The position numbers and the translations under genes are program-made. From Loxodes magnus (lineage: Eukaryota; Ciliophora; Karyorelictea; Loxodida; Loxodidae): DNA of 64,000 bases. The stretch lies in contig CAMPDV010001042.1 of the NCBI GenBank assembly GCA_946699065.1, forward strand, positions 89,565 to 153,564. The letters run 5' to 3'. Positions 63,601 through 64,000 of this stretch are shown in pieces; position 1 is the first letter of the stretch; each line of letters opens with the position of its first letter. The notes beneath the pieces were generated by a model. That model had not been told where the DNA came from. It ran no database searches and saw nothing but the letters and a program-made list of their open reading frames with translations.

Positions 63601-64000
63601 GACTGAGATTGCTAATGCCCTTCATAATGCAATTAATTATTATTAGGAAATGGAGAGTGTGATGATAGCTGTAATATAAAAGAATGTAGTTGAGATAATT
63701 TCGATTGTTAATGCTAGATAAATTGCTGGAATAATTAGCTTGGAAATGGATATTGTGATGCCTCATGTAATATAAATAATGTAGTTACGATAAAGGAGAT
63801 TGTAATTGTCCATAATCTTGTACTTAAGATTTAAGAGAAAATGAAAAAATGTGACGAAGAGTGCAATTTTAGATATTGTGATTATGATAATTGAAAATGT
63901 ACATGTGCAGAGTATTGCTTAAACACTTTTCAAAATGATGGATGATGCGATCCTGAGTGCAATTTAGAACAGTGTCAATGAGATAATTTAGATTGCTAAT
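60664..64000 (+). pseudogene. OSCA/TMEM63-like channel with LNR array, copy 3 (decaying, cut by window end)
   Basis: It starts with the same ATG and stays in register with copy 1 for 1,850 nt: N-terminus, first two membrane segments, RRM-like part with E-I-R-G-L-P-K-Q-G, and I-C-W-E-N-F. From there single-base indels accumulate relative to copies 1 and 2: +1 between 62514 and 62591 (inside the channel core), +1 at about 63315, +1 at about 63577, -1 near 63775 and +1 near 63842. Some are in homopolymers and others are not, so sequencing error alone is unlikely. LNR repeats begin near 62970 and continue past the window edge. Many Trp codons are UGA; Trp codons that are UGG in copy 1 (for example in R-Y-W-Y-I-N) are UGA here. 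The intron and tail lie outside the window. Confidence 0.75.
62970..64000 (+). repeat. LNR-type cysteine repeats of copy 3 (partial array)
   Basis: About ten to eleven 96-bp units with the C-N-x3-C-x-F-D-x2-D-C core, aligned with the start of the copy 1 array, and with frame changes between units. The array is cut by the window end. Confidence 0.75.

Overview
The window looks like nuclear DNA of a ciliate that reassigns all three stop codons. Clear genes here read UAA and UAG as glutamine and UGA as tryptophan, yet every gene end I can place is also a UGA. The direct proof is that the same tryptophan is TGG in one paralogue and TGA in another. This matches the context-dependent code described for karyorelict ciliates (NCBI code 27, e.g. 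Loxodes). Condylostoma (code 28) is the main alternative, but I see no gene ending in UAA or UAG. Tiny introns (17 nt, one candidate of 23 nt), very AT-rich spacers and many broken LINE retrotransposons fit a large, TE-rich ciliate genome rather than a compact macronuclear one.

The outstanding content is three copies of one giant gene, at 884-8616 (minus), 35934-43661 (minus) and 60664 to the right edge (plus). The protein is about 2,571 aa. It has an OSCA/TMEM63-like channel body with an RRM-like cytosolic insert. An uninterrupted array of about 48 Notch/LNR-type cysteine repeats (32 aa each, higher-order period of 8 repeats, about 768 bp) sits in what should be the last extracellular loop. 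A final membrane helix and a fast-diverging cytosolic tail follow. Copy 1 is open from end to end apart from one 17-nt intron. Copy 2 differs by a single-nucleotide frameshift. Copy 3 has at least five indels and is decaying. Copies 1 and 3 also share about 1.2 kb of 5' flank in opposite orientation.

Layout: 1-279, doubtful partial gene; 884-8616, copy 1; 8.6-15.5 kb, AT-rich with no gene seen; 15.5-16.0 kb, retroelement island; 19.0-20.6 kb, LINE RT remnant (minus); 23.1-24.05 kb, LINE ORF1 with coiled coil and CCHC knuckle (minus); 25.3-26.9 kb, RING/B-box/coiled-coil/PHR gene (minus); 28.57 kb, tRNA-Lys(CUU); 28.9-30.5 kb, unrecognised coding remnant (minus); 31.1-31.9 kb, possible cyclic-nucleotide-binding fragment (plus); 33.9-35.3 kb, small ORF and LINE ORF1 fragment (plus); 35.9-43.7 kb, copy 2; 49.8-50.4 kb, DOMON protein gene (plus); 52.8-59.4 kb, LINE RT remnants and retro-islands; 60.7 kb to the end, copy 3.

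Four retroelement ends share a 42-nt GC-rich hairpin followed by a TTTA-type tail. This suggests that one LINE machinery mobilised several unrelated sequences. No operon-like organisation is visible; the genes are solitary and far apart. Because all three stop codons can be read as sense, open frames mean little here. I relied on motifs, paralogue comparison and base composition.
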